This document shows, piece after piece, positions 32,880 to 41,733 of a stretch of DNA of 64,000 bases. The position numbers were made by a program, and so were the translations under genes. Location of the stretch: positions 1-64,000 of the forward strand of contig NZ_JACVAC010000015.1 in NCBI RefSeq assembly GCF_014851685.1, given 5' to 3'. Below the pieces are notes generated by a model that searched no databases, had not been told where the DNA came from, and was given only the letters and a program-made list of their open reading frames with translations. This DNA comes from Pseudomonas sp. PDM05. Its GTDB lineage: Bacteria; Pseudomonadota; Gammaproteobacteria; Pseudomonadales; Pseudomonadaceae. Position 1 is the stretch's first letter, and each line of letters starts with the position of its first letter.

Positions 32880-33974
32880 TCAGACAGCCCGCACATCCTG
32901 CGCCGCAAACGCCTCACGAAAGCGCTGCATATCCTGCTTGTTCCCCACCGTCACCCGCACCCACTGCGGCCAGTTCTTCCACACCCGCCCGATCAACACA
33001 CCCTGCTCTGCCAGACGCTCGATAACCTGCTCGGCCGGCTGCTTCACGTCGATCATGAAGCAGTTGCTCTGGGACACCGTGCAGGTAAACCCACGCCCCT
33101 TCAACCATGCCACGGTCTCGTCGCGCAGTTGTGCGTTGAGCGCCTTGCGCTGGGGCAGTAGCTTGATGTCTTCCAGGCTGGCCTTGGCGCCGAGCAACGC
33201 CGAACCGGCCGGGACGTTGTCGCCGCCGAACACCGCCAGTTGTCCCAGCAACTTCGGGTGACCCACCGCCAGGCCGACGCGGGCACCGGCCATGCCGTAG
33301 ATTTTCGAGAAGGTGCGCAGCACCAGCAGGTCATCGTGTTCCTTGACCCAACTGATCACGCTGGGAGCGTCGGAAAAGTCGATGTAAGCCTCGTCCACCA
33401 CCAGCACGCTGCCCTTGGGTTTGTTCGCCAGTGCGTGGCGGATCGCCTCGGTGGGGGTCATGGTGCCGGTGGGGTTGTTGGGGTTGCACAGGTAGAGCAT
33501 GCCGGCCTGGGGGTCGGCGGCGAGCATGGCGGGCACGTCGTGGGCGTGTTCGGCGTTGAGGTCGACCTCTTTCACCGGCGCCTTGCGCGATTCGGCCGCC
33601 TGGCGCGGGACTTCATAGGACGGCGTGGCCATCACCAGCCCGCGGGTTTCACTGGTAAACGCCAGGACCGCAAACCGCAGCGCGGCCATGGAGCCGGAAA
33701 ACACCGCCACCTGGTCCTCGGCAAGCCCTTGCTGCTGGGCGAACAGCCCGGCCAGTGCGTACATGTGGCCGTAGGGGTACAACCCGGCGCTGGCGATGCC
33801 GCGCTGCATCGCCTCACGCGCAACGCCCGAGGGGCCGTAGGGGCTTTCGTTGTAGTTGAGCCGCACCTTGTCAGACTTTGCCGGCTTCGGGGCCGCTACC
33901 GCCCAGTCCAGACGCCCCAACAGCGGCAGGGCTGCGCCCACGGCGAGAAGGGACCGACGACTAACGCTGACCAT
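32880..33974 (-). CDS. Tat-exported class I/II aminotransferase, HisC-like
   Basis: This 364-aa fold-type-I PLP enzyme resembles histidinol-phosphate aminotransferase (LNYNESPYGPSG, LCNPNNPTGTMT, VVDEAYIDFSD, and the PLP Lys in LRTFSKIYGMAGARVGLAVG). Unlike HisC it has an N-terminal twin-arginine signal (SRRSLLAVGAALPLLG then AVAAPK), so it should act folded in the periplasm. One known precedent is PtaA of P. fluorescens, a periplasmic transaminase that changes the glutamate side chain of pyoverdine to ketoglutarate; identity with PtaA is a hypothesis only. No pyoverdine gene lies next to it. Confidence 0.85.
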   Translation of the reverse strand: MVSVSRRSLLAVGAALPLLGRLDWAVAAPKPAKSDKVRLNYNESPYGPSGVAREAMQRGIASAGLYPYGHMYALAGLFAQQQGLAEDQVAVFSGSMAALRFAVLAFTSETRGLVMATPSYEVPRQAAESRKAPVKEVDLNAEHAHDVPAMLAADPQAGMLYLCNPNNPTGTMTPTEAIRHALANKPKGSVLVVDEAYIDFSDAPSVISWVKEHDDLLVLRTFSKIYGMAGARVGLAVGHPKLLGQLAVFGGDNVPAGSALLGAKASLEDIKLLPQRKALNAQLRDETVAWLKGRGFTCTVSQSNCFMIDVKQPAEQVIERLAEQGVLIGRVWKNWPQWVRVTVGNKQDMQRFREAFAAQDVRAV

Positions 33975-34070
33975 GTGACAACTCCTTGTAAGGCGGGGGA
34001 TGGATTCGCACAGCTCGTACTTGAGGGTAAGACGAGAAAAGCCTGGTCCGATTTAACCGCCCGCCCAAGA

Positions 34071-34107
34071 AAAAGCCCCGCGCTTCTCTCGAAGGCGGGG
34101 CTCTTTC
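34071..34107 (-). terminator. Terminator of the cyo operon
   Basis: AAAGCCCCGC and GCGGGGCTCTTT form a strong stem around a short loop. On the minus strand the stem is followed by T-rich sequence 14 bases after cyoE. It can also end leftward transcripts from the other side. Confidence 0.85.
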
Positions 34108-34120
34108 ACTGCGCGACCAC

Positions 34121-35008
34121 TCAGTGAGCGTAGGTCAGCAGAAGCTCTTTCGGCACTTGGAAATCCAGGGACATCATCACGCTGAGCGCGGTGATGGTGA
34201 AGATCGAGAACACGAACAACTTGCGCGCCCAGACGGTGTCATCCACCGCCTTGTAGCCGGTCCAGGCCATGTACAACCAGTACATGCCCATGGCGGCGGC
34301 GACGGCAAGGTAGCTCATGCCGGCATAGCCACTGAAGGTCAACATCAAGGTCGCCACGAGGAAGGCCAGGATGTAGAGCAGGATGTGTTTCTTGGCCACC
34401 TGGATGCCACGCTTGACCGGCAGAACCGGAATCGACGCAGCCAGGTAGTCATTGAAGCGGAAAATCGCAATGGCGTAGGAGTGCGGCATCTGCCACAGGC
34501 TGAACATCACCAGTAGCGTCAGCGCGGCCATGTCGAAGCTATTGGTCACAGCCACATAACCAATCACCGGCGGCATCGCCCCCGACAGACTGCCCACCAG
34601 CGTGCCGTGCACCGACTTGCGCTTGAGGTACAGGCTGTAGAGGCCGACGTAGATGACAAACCCGATCACGGCAAACAGCGCCGCCAGCGGGTTGGCCACC
34701 TTGTACAACAACGCCACACCGGCAACACCGAGGACGGTCGCATAGACCAGTGCCAGCTTCAGGGAGATGAGGCCCTGGACCAGCACGCGATTCTTGGTGC
34801 GCTCCATCTTGATGTCGATGTCACGGTCGATGCAGTTGTTGAACACGCAACCGGAAGCCACCACCAGGGACGTACCGATCATCGCAGCCAGGAAGATGGC
34901 CAGATCGACATGTCCCTTGGAGGCCAGGAAGAAACCGCCCGCCACAGAAAGCACGTTACCGAAAATGATCCCCGGTTTGGTGATTTGGATAAAGTGCTTA
35001 AGCGACAT
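34121..35008 (-). CDS. cyoE: Protohaem IX farnesyltransferase (haem O synthase)
   Basis: This 295-aa inner-membrane UbiA-family enzyme puts a farnesyl group on haem b to make haem O for cytochrome bo3 oxidase. The first Asp-rich motif is in VFNNCIDRDIDIKMERTKNR, and the family loop is in LSGAMPPVIGYVAV; seven to nine hydrophobic segments are visible. It is the last gene of the cyoABCDE operon and the start lies 11 bases from cyoD. Confidence 0.97.
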   Translation of the reverse strand: MSLKHFIQITKPGIIFGNVLSVAGGFFLASKGHVDLAIFLAAMIGTSLVVASGCVFNNCIDRDIDIKMERTKNRVLVQGLISLKLALVYATVLGVAGVALLYKVANPLAALFAVIGFVIYVGLYSLYLKRKSVHGTLVGSLSGAMPPVIGYVAVTNSFDMAALTLLVMFSLWQMPHSYAIAIFRFNDYLAASIPVLPVKRGIQVAKKHILLYILAFLVATLMLTFSGYAGMSYLAVAAAMGMYWLYMAWTGYKAVDDTVWARKLFVFSIFTITALSVMMSLDFQVPKELLLTYAH

Positions 35009-35019
35009 CGGGTCTTACC

Positions 35020-35355
35020 TCACTTCGCCATCATGTAGGTGTGGATGCTGAACATGATCCACAGCGACAGACCAACCAGCAGAACGATCACCAGGCCTGC
35101 GAACACGAACGCAATCACGTTCTCACGCTGGGCCTCGGAACGGTCCAGGTGCAGGAAGTACACCAGGTGAACCAGAACCTGGATTACCGCGAATGCCAAC
35201 ACGATCATCAAGGTGATCGATTTCGGCAGGGTCGGGTACATCACCAGGCCGAATGGGATCAGGGTCAGGATGACCGACAGGATGAAGCCGATAGCGTACG
35301 ACTTGACGCTGCCGTGGCTTGCATCGTGGCTGTCATGGGAGTGTGCATTAGCCAT
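35020..35355 (-). CDS. cyoD: Cytochrome bo3 ubiquinol oxidase subunit IV
   Basis: This 111-aa protein has three membrane helices of the CyoD family (SYAIGFILSVILTLIPFGLV, ITLMIVLAFAVIQVLVHLVY, VIAFVFAGLVIVLLVG) and a His-rich N-terminus. It helps assemble the oxidase. Its start overlaps the end of cyoC by one base. Confidence 0.97.
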   Translation of the reverse strand: MANAHSHDSHDASHGSVKSYAIGFILSVILTLIPFGLVMYPTLPKSITLMIVLAFAVIQVLVHLVYFLHLDRSEAQRENVIAFVFAGLVIVLLVGLSLWIMFSIHTYMMAK

Positions 35356-35981
35356 TACAGAGTCCCCATCAGGTAGACAACGGTGAATACGCAGATCCAG
35401 ACCACGTCCAGGAAGTGCCAGAACAGGCTCAGGCAGCTCAGGCGAGTCTTGTTGGTGTTGGTCAGGCCGTGTTTATTGACCTGATACATCATCACCGCCA
35501 TCCACAGCAGGCCGGCGGATACGTGCAGACCGTGGGTGCCTACCAGCGTGAAGAACGCGGACAGGAAGCCGGAACGGTGCGGGCCGTAACCTTCGGAGAT
35601 CAGCAGGTGGAACTCGTTGATCTCCATGCCGATGAAGCCCAGGCCGAACAGGAAGGTCAGTGCCAACCAGCTCAGTACGCCTTTCTTGTTGCCCTTGTAG
35701 AAGGCCAACATGGCGAAGCCGTAGGTGATCGAACTGAACAACAGCAAGGCGGTTTCGCCGAGCACGTAGGGCAGTTCGAAGATGTCGTGGCCCGACGGGC
35801 CACCGGCAGTGTTGTTTACCAGTACCGCGTACACCGCGAAGATCGACGCAAACAAGATGCAGTCGGTCATCAGGTAGAGCCAGAAACCGAAAACGGTCAT
35901 CGGCCCCGAGTCGTGGTGATGGTCATCGTGCCCATGGTCATCGACATGGGCGTGTCCAGCATTGGTCACTAAGTTCGACAT
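35355..35981 (-). CDS. cyoC: Cytochrome bo3 ubiquinol oxidase subunit III
   Basis: This 208-aa membrane protein is haem-copper oxidase subunit III with five helices (FGFWLYLMTDCILFASIFAV, GMEINEFHLLI, GTHGLHVSAGLLWMAV, FWHFLDVVWICVFTVVYL). The N-terminal His-rich stretch (HAHVDDHGHDDHHHDSG) is typical for pseudomonads. Order is cyoA-B-C-D-E. Confidence 0.97.
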   Translation of the reverse strand: MSNLVTNAGHAHVDDHGHDDHHHDSGPMTVFGFWLYLMTDCILFASIFAVYAVLVNNTAGGPSGHDIFELPYVLGETALLLFSSITYGFAMLAFYKGNKKGVLSWLALTFLFGLGFIGMEINEFHLLISEGYGPHRSGFLSAFFTLVGTHGLHVSAGLLWMAVMMYQVNKHGLTNTNKTRLSCLSLFWHFLDVVWICVFTVVYLMGTL

Positions 35982-35984
35982 GGT

Positions 35985-38003
35985 TTAAGCCTGTTCCAAC
36001 GAGGTTTCAACACGGTTGGCCGGGATCTTCTTCTCGGCTACCAGGCGAGCGTGCTGCTCGGCTTCGATGCGTTCGATCTCTTCGACCGGCACCATGTAGC
36101 CTTGATCGTCACGGGCTGCGTGAACGATGAAGTAACCGATAGTGCCAACCAGGCTCACGATTGCCAGCCACCAGATGTGCCAGATCATCGCGAAACCGAA
36201 CACGGTCAACAGCGCCCCCATCACCACGCCAGTGGCGGTGTTGCTTGGCATGTGGATCGGTTCATATTTGGCCGGTTTCTGGTACGCAGTACCGTCTTCC
36301 TTGGCTTCGGTGAACGCATCAATGGTGTTCGCAGTCGGGATCACGGCGAAGTTGTAGAACGGTGGTGGCGACGAAGTCGACCATTCCAGGGTGTGGCCAT
36401 TCCATGGGTCGCCGGACTCGCACATGTTCTGCTTGCGATCACGGATACTCACGTACAGCTGGATCAGCTGGCAGGCGATGCCCACAGCGATCATCACCGC
36501 ACCGAACATGGCGACGTACAGGTACGGCACCCACTCAGGGTTGGTAGTGGCGTTCAGACGACGGGTCATGCCCATGAAGCCCAGCGCGTAGAGCGGCATG
36601 AACGCGACGAAGAAGCCCGAGATCCAGAACCAGAATGCAGCCTTGCCCCAGCCTTCGTGCAGCTTGAAGCCGAACGCTTTCGGGAAGTAGAAGCTGAAGC
36701 CAGCGATGTAACCGAATACCGCACCACCGATGATCACGTTATGGAAGTGCGCGATCACGAACAGGCTGTTGTGCAGGACGAAGTCAGCACCCGGGATGGC
36801 CAGCAGTACGCCAGTCATGCCGCCGATGGCGAAGGTCACCATGAAGCCCAGGGTCCACAGGACCTGGCTGGTCATGCGCAGACGACCGTGGTAGATGGTG
36901 AACAGCCAGTTGAATAGCTTCACCCCCGTCGGGATGGAAATCAGCATCGTCGCCAGGCCGAAGAAGGCGTTGACGCTGGCCCCCGAACCCATGGTGAAGA
37001 AGTGGTGCAGCCAAACCATGAAGCCCAGTACAGAGATTGCGCCCGATGCGTAAACCATCGAGTGGTGACCGAACAGGCGCTTGCCGGTAAAGGTCGAGAT
37101 CACTTCGGAGAAGATACCGAACGCTGGCAGGATCAGGATGTACACCTCAGGGTGACCCCATGCCCAGAACAGGTTCACGTACATCATTGGATTGCCACCA
37201 AGTTCATTGGTGAAAATGTGGAAATCCAGGTAACGGTCAAGCGACAGCAGCGCCATGGTGGCGGCCAGGATCGGGAACGAAGCCACGATCAGGACGTTGG
37301 CCCAGGTGCAGGTCCAGGTGAAGATCGGCATGTCCATCAGTTTCATGCCAGGGGCGCGCATTTTCAGCACGGTGGCCAGGAAGTTGACCCCCGTCAGCGT
37401 CGTCCCGAGTCCTGATAACTGTAGGGCCCAGATGTAGTAGTCCACACCCACGCCAGGGCTGTACTGAATGCCCGACAGCGGCGGATACGCAACCCAACCG
37501 GTCTTGGCGAATTCGCCGACGCCCAGGGATACGTTGATCAGCACCACGCCGGAAACCAGCAGCCAGAAGCTCAGGGAGTTCAGGAACGGGTAGGCAACGT
37601 CACGCGCGCCGATCTGCAGCGGCACTGCAAGGTTCATCAGGCCGGTGAAGAATGGCATCGCCATGAAGATGATCATGATCACACCGTGGGCGGTGAAGAT
37701 CTGGTCATAGTGTTCAGGTGGCAGGTAGCCAGGCGAACCCTCGGTGGCCATGGCCAACTGGGTACGCATCATGATGGCGTCGGCAAAACCACGCAGCAGC
37801 ATGACCATGGCCACGATGATGTACATGACGCCGATTTTCTTGTGGTCAACCGAAGTCAGCCACTCGGTCCACAGGTAGGTCCACTTCTTGAAATAAGTGA
37901 TTGCCGCGAACAGCGCCAGACCACCCAGCGCGATCATGGCGATGGTAATCATCACAATCGGCTCGTGGAACGGGATCGCATCCCAACTTAATTTACCAAA
38001 CAT
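35985..38003 (-). CDS. cyoB: Cytochrome bo3 ubiquinol oxidase subunit I
   Basis: This 672-aa catalytic subunit reduces oxygen and pumps protons. The haem and CuB ligands are visible in FTAHGVIMI, WAWGHPEVYILILPAFGIFS, MVWLHHFFTMG and FVIAHFHNVIIGG. It has the expected 15 or so helices and full length. Only 3 bases separate it from cyoA. Confidence 0.98.
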   Translation of the reverse strand: MFGKLSWDAIPFHEPIVMITIAMIALGGLALFAAITYFKKWTYLWTEWLTSVDHKKIGVMYIIVAMVMLLRGFADAIMMRTQLAMATEGSPGYLPPEHYDQIFTAHGVIMIIFMAMPFFTGLMNLAVPLQIGARDVAYPFLNSLSFWLLVSGVVLINVSLGVGEFAKTGWVAYPPLSGIQYSPGVGVDYYIWALQLSGLGTTLTGVNFLATVLKMRAPGMKLMDMPIFTWTCTWANVLIVASFPILAATMALLSLDRYLDFHIFTNELGGNPMMYVNLFWAWGHPEVYILILPAFGIFSEVISTFTGKRLFGHHSMVYASGAISVLGFMVWLHHFFTMGSGASVNAFFGLATMLISIPTGVKLFNWLFTIYHGRLRMTSQVLWTLGFMVTFAIGGMTGVLLAIPGADFVLHNSLFVIAHFHNVIIGGAVFGYIAGFSFYFPKAFGFKLHEGWGKAAFWFWISGFFVAFMPLYALGFMGMTRRLNATTNPEWVPYLYVAMFGAVMIAVGIACQLIQLYVSIRDRKQNMCESGDPWNGHTLEWSTSSPPPFYNFAVIPTANTIDAFTEAKEDGTAYQKPAKYEPIHMPSNTATGVVMGALLTVFGFAMIWHIWWLAIVSLVGTIGYFIVHAARDDQGYMVPVEEIERIEAEQHARLVAEKKIPANRVETSLEQA

Positions 38004-38006
38004 CGT

Positions 38007-38948
38007 TTACTCCTCTGCCCCAGCAGTTGAATGCGAGCCCGTGTCAGAACCTTCAACCGCGGCCACTTCTTTCTTCTCGTGCTTGACCGGCTTGCCTGGC
38101 TTCATACCTTCGTACTTGTCGACGATTTTCTGAAACAGGTTCGGCTCGTACGTGGAGTACAGGGCGACTGGGTTGTTCTGGCTTGGTTTGGCCAGGGCGT
38201 CGTATTCAGCTTGATCAAGCTGTTTAGGTGCGGCCTTGACTTCGGCTACCCAGGCGTCGAATTCTTCCTGGCTTGTCGAGATCGCTTTGAATTTCATGCC
38301 GGTGAAGCCAGCGCCGCTGTAGTTGGCGGAGATGCCTTCCATTTCAGCTTTCTGGTTGGCGATCAGGTGCAGCTTGGTCTGCATGCCTGCCATCGCGTAG
38401 ATCTGGCCGCCCAGGGCTGGGATGAAGAACGAGTTCATCACGGCGTCGGAGGTGATCTTGAAGTTCAGCGGAGTGTGTTCCGGGAAGCGGATCTGGTTAA
38501 CAGTGGCGATACCCAGGTCTGGGTAGATGAACAGCCACTTCCAGTCCAGCGCGACGACTTCGATGTTGATCGGCTTGACGTCGGATTCCAGCGGACGGTA
38601 CGGGTCCAGAGCGTGGGTGGACTTGTAGGTCACATAACCCAGGGCAATGATGATGAGGATCGGGACCAGCCACACCGCGATTTCGATCTTGGTGGAGTGC
38701 GACCACTTCGGCGCGTAGGTCGCGCTGGTGTTCGACGCGCGATATTTCCAGGCGAACGCGAAGGTCATGATGATCACAGGGACCACGACCAGCAGCATCA
38801 GCAGGGTGGCGGTGATGATCAGGTTTCGTTCATCCAGGCCGACCTGTCCTTTCGGGTCGAGCAAGGTCCACTTGCAGCCTCCCAGCATTAACATCATGCC
38901 AAGCAGCGGCAAAAAGCCTAGTAATCGGGGGTACCTGTTTTTACTCAT
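38007..38948 (-). CDS. cyoA: Cytochrome bo3 ubiquinol oxidase subunit II
   Basis: This 313-aa lipoprotein has a signal ending in a lipobox (LMLGGC), two helices and the cupredoxin-like domain that lacks the CuA ligands, as in quinol oxidases. Motifs: LDWKWLFIYPDLGIATVNQI and FFIPALGGQIYAMAGMQTKL. I start it at 38948 (MSKNRYPRLLG); a longer frame to 39002 is not supported. It is the first gene of cyoABCDE. Confidence 0.96.
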   Translation of the reverse strand: MSKNRYPRLLGFLPLLGMMLMLGGCKWTLLDPKGQVGLDERNLIITATLLMLLVVVPVIIMTFAFAWKYRASNTSATYAPKWSHSTKIEIAVWLVPILIIIALGYVTYKSTHALDPYRPLESDVKPINIEVVALDWKWLFIYPDLGIATVNQIRFPEHTPLNFKITSDAVMNSFFIPALGGQIYAMAGMQTKLHLIANQKAEMEGISANYSGAGFTGMKFKAISTSQEEFDAWVAEVKAAPKQLDQAEYDALAKPSQNNPVALYSTYEPNLFQKIVDKYEGMKPGKPVKHEKKEVAAVEGSDTGSHSTAGAEE

Positions 38949-39690
38949 CTCACGACCTCTAAAGCAGCTTGCGCAATGCAGTTGGGTTTTGATCGCCAAC
39001 ACTTCACCCTGCCAAGGGTTGGCATTTCTCTTCGATTGAATAAGAGCCTGCCCATCACGCCATTTAACGGCGCGTTTCGCGGACCTGCGGTGAGTTCTTA
39101 TTCGATTTCGTGGTTAAAGGCCTTGTTACAGACCAATTCCATTTGGTGCGGATAGTTGAAAGGCTGCCGGAACCTTGGGGTCGCACAGAGCCATCCATCT
39201 GCCCCTCGACCGCTCCAGTGCTCAAATATTGAACAGCACCGGACATTCAGTGCGGGCGATTGTAGTTAGCTAGCGATGTATAAACCATGTCTTATAAAGA
39301 AATAATTTTTATCGATTACAGCAACAATCCTTCACCAAAACCGCAAAGGTTCGCGATCTTATCGTGTTCGATTCTCAACAAAAACCACAAAAATTGCCGT
39401 GTTATTGCACAAAACGTCACAGCCCTTACCCAGTGTAAGGGCACGCTAAACGTACCCAACCCCCCAGAAAACAAGGCATTCGGACATCACTCAAAGGCAC
39501 GGGCGGCGTGAGCTGCGCCGCCTCGTCCAAACCACGAACTGACAGCACAATTTGCGCGTTTTAGGCAAATTTAACGAGACAATGAGCGAGTCGGAAATGT
39601 CCTGCGGCAGCTTCCGTGTGACAACATGTCGCACGCTGCGCGCACCCGGAATTGTCCCGTGTCACGCTCTGTTCACAAAACCCTACAAAC
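38949..39690. other. Long non-coding region upstream of cyoA
   Basis: No convincing gene lies in these roughly 740 bases; a 74-codon frame at 39287 has no family match or ribosome binding site. The part near 39240-39480 is AT-rich compared with the window and probably holds the cyo promoter and its oxygen/iron control. I found no clear ANR box. Confidence 0.5.
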
Positions 39691-39731
39691 AAAAACGCCC
39701 CGGACTTCCCTCAAGGAGGACCGGGGCGTTT
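39691..39731 (-). terminator. Intrinsic terminator after dsbB
   Basis: AAACGCCCCGG and CCGGGGCGTTT form an 11-bp stem around a 15-base loop, flanked by A-rich sequence that reads as T-rich on the minus strand. It lies 10 bases past the dsbB stop. Confidence 0.85.
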
Positions 39732-39741
39732 CAGTCAACAC

Positions 39742-40248
39742 TCAGGTGCGGCGTTGGCGGTTACGGTAAATACCCAGCGGCACCAGGATCACCGTCAGCA
39801 CGAACGCCACCAGCGCCCATTGCGCCAGGGACAGGCCCAGTATCGGCGGATACGGCGTGCTGCAGAAACCGTCGACCTGGAAGCCCAGGGGGAACACCTT
39901 GGCCAGGGGCAGGTCGTCGACGATCGGTTGCAGCACATCGATGCCGCAACTGACCTGGGGGAAGAACTGGGTGTACACATGATGGCCGGCTGCTGCCACG
40001 CCGCCGAGGGCGCTGAGCACCACCAGGCCTTCGAACAGTGTCACCGCGCCTTTGCGGCGCATGGCCGCGCCGAGGAAGGCGAAGACCGCAATCAGCAGCA
40101 GCGCATAGCGTTGCAGGATGCACAGCGGGCACGGCGCCTCGCCCAGCACGACCTGCATATAAAGTGCACCACCGATCAGCGCCAGGCAGATGATGCCCAG
40201 CAACACCAGAAAGCGCCGCTCCCTGCCTAAACGCAATTCGTCACTCAT
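39742..40248 (-). CDS. dsbB: Disulfide bond formation protein DsbB
   Basis: This 168-aa inner-membrane protein reoxidises DsbA with quinone. It has four helices, the first redox pair in APCPLCILQRYAL, and a second periplasmic Cys pair in VSCGIDVLQ and DGFCSTPYP. I start it at 40248 (MSDELRLGRERRF); a longer frame to 40296 is unlikely. It lies downstream of hmp/REP but in its own unit. Confidence 0.93.
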   Translation of the reverse strand: MSDELRLGRERRFLVLLGIICLALIGGALYMQVVLGEAPCPLCILQRYALLLIAVFAFLGAAMRRKGAVTLFEGLVVLSALGGVAAAGHHVYTQFFPQVSCGIDVLQPIVDDLPLAKVFPLGFQVDGFCSTPYPPILGLSLAQWALVAFVLTVILVPLGIYRNRQRRT

Positions 40249-40358
40249 CTCTGTTTCCCTTTGTCTGGTCATGCCAATGGCCGCAAGTTTACACACAGAG
40301 AGAGGTTTAAACAGAAAGGGGTTAACAGGAGATTAATCAGTCGCAATAGCGACCCCAT

Positions 40359-40385
40359 GTGGGAGCAGGCTTGCCCGCTCCCACA
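40359..40385. repeat. Short REP hairpin
   Basis: GTGGGAGCAGGCTTGCCCGC and CTCCCAC form a compact stem just after the hmp stop codon, possibly serving as its terminator. Confidence 0.7.
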
Positions 40386-40399
40386 ATTCGGACAGCGTG

Positions 40400-41581
40400 T
40401 TACTCCAATGCCGCAGCCGGACCGAAGAACTCATACCGGCTTTGTTGCTCTGGAACCCCCAACGCCTTGAGGTGACGCTTGACCGCCGCCATGAAGCCCT
40501 TGGGCCCGAGGAAATACGCATCCACATCACGCTGCTCGGGCAACCACGCCGCCAGTTGCGCCTGGCTCAACAAGCCCACCTTGTCTGCCGCCGGGCTCAC
40601 CCCGTCATCCTCGGCGTAGCAATAGAAGCGCTTGAGTTGCGGGTGCTTGGCCGCCAGGGCATCCACCCAATCGCGGAACGCATGCACCCCGCCATTGCGC
40701 GCGCAGTGGATAAAGTGCACCGGGCGCTCGGTCGCCAGCGCGGCTTCGAGCATTGGCAGGGTCGGTGTGATACCCACCCCGCCGCTGATCAGCACCAGCG
40801 GTTTATCACTGGCCGCCAAGGTGAACTCGCCCGCCGGCGGGAACAGATCGATGGTCGCGCCAACCTGCAGTTGATCATGCAGGTAGTTGGACACCCGCCC
40901 ACCGGCTTCGCGCTTGACGCTGATGCGGTACTGGCCGGCATCGCTCAGGGCCGACAGGGAATAGTTGCGGCGCACTTCTTCGCCGTCCAGCACCAGCTTC
41001 ATGCCGATGTACTGGCCGGGCGCAGCCGCGAGGATCGGGCCGTTATCCACAGGTGCAAAGTAGAAGGACGTGATCTCGGCGCTTTCTTCCACACGCTTGA
41101 CCAGCGTGAACGCCCGCGCACCGCGCCAACCGCCTGGGGCCTGGGCCTTTTCAGCGTAGATGGCGCTTTCGGCACCGATCAGAATATCCGCCAGTTGGCC
41201 GTAGGCCGCGCCCCAGGCATTCATCACTTCAGGGGTGGCGATCTCGCTGCCCAGCACTTCGGAAATCGCCCGCAGCAGGCAGGCCCCCACGATCGGGTAA
41301 TGCTCCGGCAGGATCTGCAAGGCCACGTGCTTGTTGATGATCTTCGCCACCAGGTCACCCAGTTGGTCCAACTGGTCAATGTGCCGCGCATACATCAGCA
41401 CGCCGTTGGCCAGGGCGCGCGGCTGGTCGCCACTGGCTTGGTGAGCCTGGTTGAACAGCGGGCGCACCTCAGGGTACTCGGAGAGCATCATGCGGTAGAA
41501 ATGGGTGATCAGCGCTTCGCCACCGCTTTCCAGCAGGGGCACAGTGGATTTGACGATGGCACGGTCTTGGGCACTAAGCAT
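40400..41581 (-). CDS. hmp: Flavohaemoglobin, NO dioxygenase
   Basis: This 393-aa cytoplasmic enzyme turns nitric oxide and oxygen to nitrate. The globin domain (to about residue 140) has the proximal His in INKHVALQILPEHYPIVG; the FAD domain has RRNYSLSALSD and the NAD domain LISGGVGITPTLPMLEAAL. It diverges from norR, and the gap holds a sigma54-like promoter and NorR-like sites, so it is probably induced by NO via NorR. Confidence 0.96.
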   Translation of the reverse strand: MLSAQDRAIVKSTVPLLESGGEALITHFYRMMLSEYPEVRPLFNQAHQASGDQPRALANGVLMYARHIDQLDQLGDLVAKIINKHVALQILPEHYPIVGACLLRAISEVLGSEIATPEVMNAWGAAYGQLADILIGAESAIYAEKAQAPGGWRGARAFTLVKRVEESAEITSFYFAPVDNGPILAAAPGQYIGMKLVLDGEEVRRNYSLSALSDAGQYRISVKREAGGRVSNYLHDQLQVGATIDLFPPAGEFTLAASDKPLVLISGGVGITPTLPMLEAALATERPVHFIHCARNGGVHAFRDWVDALAAKHPQLKRFYCYAEDDGVSPAADKVGLLSQAQLAAWLPEQRDVDAYFLGPKGFMAAVKRHLKALGVPEQQSRYEFFGPAAALE

Positions 41582-41620
41582 GGCAGACTCCTGGGTCTTT
41601 TTACTGATTGCCTTTACCTA

Positions 41621-41637
41621 CTCAGTATTCGTGCCAA
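41621..41637 (-). promoter_or_regulatory. Candidate sigma54 promoter of hmp
   Basis: On the minus strand the sequence TTGGCACGAATACTGA has a perfect -24 element (TTGGCACG). The -12 element is weak (GA in place of GC). It lies about 40 bases upstream of the hmp ATG and fits activation by NorR, a sigma54-dependent activator. Confidence 0.55.
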
Positions 41638-41677
41638 CTTATAAATCCTTATATTTCAATGTCTTGAATAATATGTA

Positions 41678-41733
41678 GTCAGTATGACTTCCTACACCTT
41701 ATAGTCATAAGGACTACAAGGAGTCATTATGAC
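41678..41733. promoter_or_regulatory. Three NorR-like binding sites
   Basis: The known NorR core is GTCA-N3-TGAC. Two exact copies are at 41678-41688 (GTCAGTATGAC) and 41723-41733 (GTCATTATGAC), and a one-mismatch copy is at 41704-41714 (GTCATAAGGAC). Three sites are also found at the E. coli norVW promoter. The third overlaps the norR start codon, so NorR could limit its own expression. Confidence 0.75.

Noticed and set aside
38949..39690. Small gene at 39287-39511 between cyoA and dsbB
   Set aside because: No ribosome binding site, AT-rich composition and no recognisable protein; treated as regulatory DNA.
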